This document shows, one piece after another, positions 59,809 to 64,000 of a stretch of DNA of 64,000 nt. Numbering within the stretch: the stretch's first letter is position 1; each line of letters begins with the position of its first letter. Source of the stretch: Furfurilactobacillus milii (GTDB taxonomy: Bacteria > Bacillota > Bacilli > Lactobacillales > Lactobacillaceae); assembly GCF_021654115.1 (NCBI RefSeq), contig NZ_JAIWJF010000009.1:62001-126000 (forward strand), in the 5' to 3' direction. A program made the position numbers and the translations under genes. The notes under the pieces are model-generated. The model ran no database searches. It was not told the DNA's origin and saw only the letters and a program-made list of their open reading frames with translations.

Positions 59809-60624
59809 TCACGATTCAACCAACAGTTGACGAATGCCGTACGCAACGCCATTTTCGTTATTGCTTAGCGTCACCCGCTCACCAACAGCTTTGATTTCCG
59901 GTAACGCATTGCCCATCACGATTGCATGACCGACACTTTCAAACATGGGTAGATCATTATGACCGTCGCCGAAAGCAACCAGTTCGTTGGCCTGCAAACG
60001 CTCCTGTTGACGGATAAACGCAATGCCTGTAGATTTACGTGCCCGTCTGCTCGTCACTTCGACAAACGTTCGGCCAGATTGCTGAATCGCTACAGTCGGT
60101 AACTGCATGGCACGCAGATACGCTTGTAAACGGGTTAATTCGTTGGGATCACGGGTAATCATCATAATTTTAAATAAACGAAGATCAGGCTGTTCAATCA
60201 GTTTGCTAAACGGCACCAGCGTTGGCGTTTGGTGCTTAATGTGGCGTTCCAATTCAATACCAGCGTCAATTCGTTCTGCATACCAAGCGTTCATGCTATA
60301 GCAACTGACACTGACGTTTGGAAATCGGCGTGTGACTTGGTGTAAAATCTGTTGGGCATCCATTGCGGGAATGCTACTGGCCTGAATTGGTATCAAACGA
60401 TGCCCCTGCATTTTGAAAATCAGACCACCGTTAAACGCAATTTGTGGTGCCGTCAATTTCAATGCGTTAATAACCGTCATCATTTCCATCGGTGCTCGCG
60501 CAGAGACTAATGTGAATGGAATATGACTATGTTCGATGGCCATTTTATTGGCCGGACTCATATTGCCATCACGATCCAACAACGTACCGTCCATATCGGA
60601 AAAAATGTGTTTAATGTGTCCCAT
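59809..60624 (-). CDS. Cof-type HAD-superfamily phosphatase
   Basis: 271 residues. HAD motif I is IFSDMDGTLLDRDGNM with the nucleophile Asp, motif II is TLVSARAP, and motif IV is GDGHNDLPMFESVGHAIVMGNA. A large type IIB cap lies between. Members dephosphorylate sugar phosphates or flavin/PLP-type phosphates. AAGGAG lies 9-10 bases before the ATG, and it is 27 bases downstream of the PTS IIA gene, implying an operon. Confidence 0.93.
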   Translation of the reverse strand: MGHIKHIFSDMDGTLLDRDGNMSPANKMAIEHSHIPFTLVSARAPMEMMTVINALKLTAPQIAFNGGLIFKMQGHRLIPIQASSIPAMDAQQILHQVTRRFPNVSVSCYSMNAWYAERIDAGIELERHIKHQTPTLVPFSKLIEQPDLRLFKIMMITRDPNELTRLQAYLRAMQLPTVAIQQSGRTFVEVTSRRARKSTGIAFIRQQERLQANELVAFGDGHNDLPMFESVGHAIVMGNALPEIKAVGERVTLSNNENGVAYGIRQLLVES

Positions 60625-60651
60625 TCATGCCCACTCCTTGATCATTTATGA

Positions 60652-61119
60652 TTAAGCAAAAACCGTTACCGGCAACCAATTGTTGACAATATTTACAAGC
60701 CCGTTCGCATCCTGTTTGCTTGCCGTTATTGCCGCAACATCGGCTGGCTGCGTCATATGTTTGGCGAAACTATCCAGTACATCGTGGTAATCCTCTTGGT
60801 GTTCATTGCGTGGCATAATCAGAGCAATCACTGTATCAACTGAATGGGCCGGCGCTTCGCCCCAAATGATTGGTTCTGCGAACGTAAACGCCAGCACTGT
60901 GGGGTTCTCGATACCCGAAGCATTCGCGTGTGGCATTGCGATATCCCCCATGGCACTAGTGGACATGGCCTCGCGAACGATCAAACCGCTCTTCAGCTCC
61001 TGCTCATCTACCCCTAATTTATCTGCGGCTGTCTGTGCAATCAGCTTCAACGCTACAATTTCATTGTTATCTGCTAATTCAACGTCAGTATAAACATTTT
61101 CTTGGAATAATTTCATCAT
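60652..61119 (-). CDS. PTS EIIA protein, fructose/mannitol type
   Basis: 155 residues forming the type 2 EIIA fold. LKSGLIVREAMSTSAMGDIAMPHA carries the phosphoryl-accepting His, followed by NPTVLAFTFAEPIIWGE and IALIMPRNEHQEDYHDVLDSFAKHM. It relays phosphate from HPr to an EIIB domain. No EIIB or EIIC is nearby, so it is an orphan that either serves a distant permease or acts in regulation. GGAGG lies 7-8 bases before the ATG pair. It is the first gene of an operon with the Cof phosphatase, beside a LacI regulator. Confidence 0.92.
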   Translation of the reverse strand: MMKLFQENVYTDVELADNNEIVALKLIAQTAADKLGVDEQELKSGLIVREAMSTSAMGDIAMPHANASGIENPTVLAFTFAEPIIWGEAPAHSVDTVIALIMPRNEHQEDYHDVLDSFAKHMTQPADVAAITASKQDANGLVNIVNNWLPVTVFA

Positions 61120-61208
61120 TGTCGCCCTCCACTACGTTTATTGATTAGATTTCATTTACAAACGCAGTGTATTCTCTGAAACGGGTTTTAGGTCAAGCAG
61201 AAAATGCA

Positions 61209-61253
61209 AAAAAATACGCAATTTCGGTTTCAGACCAAAATTGCGTTTTTTTC
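61209..61253. terminator. Bidirectional terminator
   Basis: Arms AAAAATACGCAATTT and AAATTGCGTTTTTTT around a 12-14 base loop, 6 bases beyond the EcfT stop codon. Confidence 0.9.
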
Positions 61254-61258
61254 AAAAC

Positions 61259-62095
61259 TTATTCAAATGGATTCCAGAATCGGCCACCATTGACTTTAAA
61301 TAGCGCAATGCCGACGAGCACAATCAACACGATTATAATCAAAGCCAAGTAGTCGTTTCGTTTGAAAGGTTGTGCCATGTACCACGTTCGTTTTTTATTA
61401 TGCCCAAACCGACGCAGTTCCATGGCCTGACTGATGATTTCGATCCGGTCTAAGCTGGAAAGAATCAACGGCATAATAATCTGGATCGCCCCCTTAGCCC
61501 GTGTCATGAGCTTGGCCTTTCGTGAAATTTCATAACCACGAGCTTGTTGAGCCAGGCTGATGGTTCGGTAATCATTTTGAACGTCCGGAATGTATCGCAG
61601 CGCAATGGCTACTGAATAACTGATCCGGTAGGAAACACCAATTTTATTCAAACTGGCCGCAAATTCACTCGGATTCGTCGTCATCAGAAAAATCAACGCC
61701 AGCGGCACGGCAAAAATGTATTTCAATAACAAATTAAATTCATAAAAAAGTTGTTCCCAAGACAAATTGAAGTAATGATCTGGGCTACCTAATATCATAT
61801 GATGCGTACCATAAATGGTAATTCCATAACTTGGCGCAAAAACATAGACCATAACCAGATTCAAAATGGCAAACGCAACGATCACCTGCAAAACAAAGGC
61901 GACTTCATGGTACTTAATCTTAGAAAAATGAAACAGAATTAATGATATTAACAAAACGCCAAGTAGAAACCGCGTATCGTATGTCACCATACCGATAATC
62001 GACAAGGCAACGAAACCAATCAATTTTGTACTGCCACTCAACCGGTTCAGAAACGTATCGCGGGCCGTGTACCCAATTAACAGCTGACTATTCAT
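61259..62095 (-). CDS. ECF transporter transmembrane component (EcfT)
   Basis: 278 residues with about five to six membrane helices: FVALSIIGMVTYDTRFLLGVLLISLILF, FVLQVIVAFAILNLVMVYVF, LKYIFAVPLALIFLMTT and YLALIIIVLIVLVGIALF. The coupling motifs SLAQQARGYEI and SQAMELRRFGHN are forms of the Ala-Arg-Gly signatures that bind the ATPases. It scaffolds an S component for vitamin or related uptake. The start ATG at 62095 overlaps the ATPase gene by 8 bases, with GGAGG upstream. Confidence 0.92.
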   Translation of the reverse strand: MNSQLLIGYTARDTFLNRLSGSTKLIGFVALSIIGMVTYDTRFLLGVLLISLILFHFSKIKYHEVAFVLQVIVAFAILNLVMVYVFAPSYGITIYGTHHMILGSPDHYFNLSWEQLFYEFNLLLKYIFAVPLALIFLMTTNPSEFAASLNKIGVSYRISYSVAIALRYIPDVQNDYRTISLAQQARGYEISRKAKLMTRAKGAIQIIMPLILSSLDRIEIISQAMELRRFGHNKKRTWYMAQPFKRNDYLALIIIVLIVLVGIALFKVNGGRFWNPFE

Positions 62096-63800
62096 GGCTG
62101 CGTGCCTCCCGTTCCGTTTGAACAAACTTAGCGACAAAATCTAGTGCTGACGGTAAGTGGTATCGTTCGGCCAACGTAAACAAACTTGTTTTAGCTAACG
62201 CGGCCTTTTCAATTACTGCCTCATTTGTCAACACATCGGCTGGTCGTGCATCCATCAACACACCGCCATCAGCTAACACAACTGCGCGTTGCGTATATTC
62301 CAACATCAGGTGCATGTCATGCGTAATTAACATAATCGTCACTTGATGCTCACGGTTCAGTGTCTCGAGGAAATTCATCATCTCGGTATAATGCCGCAAA
62401 TCCTGACCAGCCGTTGGTTCATCAAGAATAATCATCTCCGGATTCAATACCAGAATGGCGGCAATGGTCACTCGTTTCTTCTGACCAAAGCTGAGCGCTG
62501 ATATTGGCCAGTGACGAAATTCGTATAAACCACAAACTTTGAGCGTATCGCTGACCCGACGCTCAACCTCCTCGTCAGTCAAGCCACGCAAACGCAAGCC
62601 CGCAGCAACTTCATCAAAAATCATCGCTTTGGAAATCATCTGGTTTGGATCCTGCAGGATATAACCGATATGATCCGCACGTTCCTTGACAGACAGTTGC
62701 GTTAAATCCTGACCCTTAAGTTTCATTTCACCATCATCTAACTTAAGAAAACCAGTAATGAGGTTACTCAACGTTGATTTACCCGTGCCGTTACGGCCGA
62801 CTAGGCTCAACATATCACCACGATTAATGGTTAAGTTCAGACCATGGATAATTGGCTGATTGCGATTGTAACTAAAGTTCAGATTCTTCAATGTTAGTAA
62901 TGGCTCTGTCGGCAAAGGAGGTTCTTGCAACGAAACCCCTGCAGTCCATCTCTGAAGAGCTGATTCGATATTGTCCCCGGCAACGGTTTTAACAGAATCA
63001 ATGTTGTCACAGTCGGCTAGTTTAACACCTGCAAGTTGGAGTGCACTCAAATAAAGCGGTTCACGTAAGCCTAACTGTTGCATCAACGAATCTTTTAGGA
63101 TGGCAGATGGTTTGTCATTTCCGACAATTTCGCCATCTTTAAGGACAACTAGCTGGTCAATTGGCCGTTGGAGCACGTCTTCCAGCCGGTGCTCAATAAT
63201 CACGACAGTCAAATTCTGCTGCCGTGCTAAATGATCAATTAGCTCAATTGAAGCCTTTCCAGACGCTGGGTCCAGGCTGGCCAGTGGTTCATCAAACAAC
63301 AGGATGTTGCTTTCATCAATCAACACGCCGGCCATCGCCACCCGCTGTTTTTGACCGCCAGAAATCCCTTGCGGAGAATGATCTAATAGTGGTTTAAGAT
63401 CCAGTCGTTCGGCCCACTTCTTCGTGGCAGCCCTCATTTCCGTTTGACTCCGTTCGTCATTTTCGAGGGAAAAAGCGATATCCTCCTTCACCGACAAACC
63501 GACAAACTGACTGTCCGGGTCCTGTAACACCGTGCCCACACTAAAGGACAGTTCAAAAATTGAGCTGTCCTTAATATCGTGACCGGCCACTGTAGCCGAA
63601 CCGGTTATTTCACCAGGATATGATTGCGGAATCAAGCCGTTAATGCAACGGCCTAACGTCGACTTTCCTGATCCGGATGGACCAGCTAGTAACACCTTCT
63701 CACCTGGAAAAATGTCTAAATTAATATGCTTCAATGTTGGTTCCGATTGACTGTCGTACTGAAAGCCAAAATCTTTAAACGAAATGATTGGTTCAACCAT
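62088..63800 (-). CDS. ECF transporter duplicated ATPase (YkoD-like)
   Basis: 570 residues with two complete ABC ATPase domains. The first has Walker A LAGPSGSGKSTLGRCI, signature GISGGQKQRVAMAGVL and Walker B ILLFDEPLASLDP. The second has SLVGRNGTGKSTLSNLI, ALSFGQKKRVTIAAIL and MIILDEPTAGQD. The fusion of both energy-coupling ATPases is typical of the operons linked to the UPF0397 S component. The start is ATG 63800, 3 bases after the S-component stop. It powers uptake of a still uncertain substrate. Confidence 0.94.
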   Translation of the reverse strand: MVEPIISFKDFGFQYDSQSEPTLKHINLDIFPGEKVLLAGPSGSGKSTLGRCINGLIPQSYPGEITGSATVAGHDIKDSSIFELSFSVGTVLQDPDSQFVGLSVKEDIAFSLENDERSQTEMRAATKKWAERLDLKPLLDHSPQGISGGQKQRVAMAGVLIDESNILLFDEPLASLDPASGKASIELIDHLARQQNLTVVIIEHRLEDVLQRPIDQLVVLKDGEIVGNDKPSAILKDSLMQQLGLREPLYLSALQLAGVKLADCDNIDSVKTVAGDNIESALQRWTAGVSLQEPPLPTEPLLTLKNLNFSYNRNQPIIHGLNLTINRGDMLSLVGRNGTGKSTLSNLITGFLKLDDGEMKLKGQDLTQLSVKERADHIGYILQDPNQMISKAMIFDEVAAGLRLRGLTDEEVERRVSDTLKVCGLYEFRHWPISALSFGQKKRVTIAAILVLNPEMIILDEPTAGQDLRHYTEMMNFLETLNREHQVTIMLITHDMHLMLEYTQRAVVLADGGVLMDARPADVLTNEAVIEKAALAKTSLFTLAERYHLPSALDFVAKFVQTEREARSHE

Positions 63801-63803
63801 GAA

Positions 63804-64000
63804 TTACTTTTCCTTTTTCAAACTGCCATGCTGGGCACGAGTCCGTGAGTACAACACAATCAAGATGGTTCCGATGATGGCAACAGACACACTGTTAACA
63901 ATCCATGAAGTAACCCCTTGAAGATATACTTTTGCCGCTGGTTCATGATAAACCAATACGTCGCCAGTTGGCGCAATCAACACCCATGCGACAAAATTAA
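63804..64000 (-). CDS. ECF transporter S component, UPF0397-like, C-terminal part (cut by window end)
   Basis: The last 65 residues are visible: [20 protein letters not shown], then [20 protein letters not shown], a final membrane segment [15 protein letters not shown] and a basic tail. The [20 protein letters not shown] segment matches the pattern IAPxxDIxIYxEPAxKVFxQG that I recall for UPF0397 proteins. These are substrate-binding membrane subunits of ECF transporters with undetermined ligand. It is the first gene of the S-A-T operon. Confidence 0.82.
   Translation of the reverse strand, partial: NFVAWVLIAPTGDVLVYHEPAAKVYLQGVTSWIVNSVSVAIIGTILIVLYSRTRAQHGSLKKEK

Noticed and set aside
61259-63800. 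Cobalt or nickel transporter (CbiQ/CbiO)
   Set aside because: The fused double ATPase and the UPF0397-like S component point to the other ECF group; no CbiM or CbiN is visible.

Overview
The window is chromosomal DNA from a Gram-positive bacterium of the Lactobacillaceae. The evidence is two KxYKxGKxW-type surface proteins with sortase signals, a WxL surface-protein cluster with Mga-type regulators, T-box leaders in front of trpS and tyrS, an ECF vitamin-type transporter, strong AGGAGG ribosome sites and moderate G+C content. I cannot fix the genus. I see no prophage, complete insertion sequence, tRNA, rRNA or CRISPR array.

Layout. 1-930: 5' part of trpS with its T-box leader (minus). 1061-9026: helD and an Rrf2 regulator (plus), then a cation/proton antiporter, a flavin disulfide oxidoreductase and a TetR regulator (minus). 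9142-13930: small membrane protein, OpuC-type osmoprotectant ABC transporter, tyrS with T-box. 14501-17621: GyrI-like protein, HhH DNA glycosylase, GalT/HIT-like DUF4931 protein (minus), then a nucleotidyltransferase and a small protein (plus). 17717-32253: surface region with a 1820-residue Ala/Ser-rich wall protein, a WxL operon (WxL-binding protein plus two WxL proteins), a third WxL protein and two Mga-type regulators, all minus. 32713-36637: BCCT transporter, acetyltransferase, SPFH protein, ribbon-helix-helix regulator. 36838-39676: GNAT and an ABC exporter (plus). 39776-49992: metabolic and stress genes (glycerol dehydrogenase, isochorismatase-like, cupin plus carboxymuconolactone decarboxylase with a MerR regulator, SMR pump, DUF1003, AzlCD, two GNATs, ASCH). 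50837-52940: CsoR-like repressor, nitroreductase, thioredoxin, NUDIX. 53077-57888: AbrB/membrane fusion and an MBG-repeat wall protein. 58783-64000: LacI regulator, PTS IIA, Cof phosphatase, and an ECF transporter operon cut by the window end.

The most unusual content is non-coding. Thirteen copies of a ~150-245 bp repeat (most about 190 bp) are scattered through the intergenic spaces. Each can fold into the same multi-branched structure: a long closing stem, a second short stem and three hairpins. The stem sequences differ from copy to copy but change on both sides, while single-stranded motifs are conserved. That pattern is expected of a selected RNA (or single-stranded DNA) fold. Ten copies form five divergent pairs separated by 67-169 bp, in most pairs one 'A-type' and one 'B-type' copy; three A-type copies are solitary. 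Several plus-strand copies end 6-21 bases from the stop codon of a convergent gene. I do not recognise this family. It may be a paired non-coding RNA system, a structured miniature mobile element, or both.

A second unexplained element (50060-50575) is a minus-strand leader with four spaced copies of an 11-base motif, hairpins, and a possible 32-residue peptide, ahead of an ASCH-GNAT-GNAT operon. Other points: a shared inverted-repeat operator linking a MerR gene to the cupin operon, a 37-codon leader ORF before DUF1003, a BCCT gene whose best ribosome site precedes only AUU codons, and a CsoR-family protein lacking most metal ligands.
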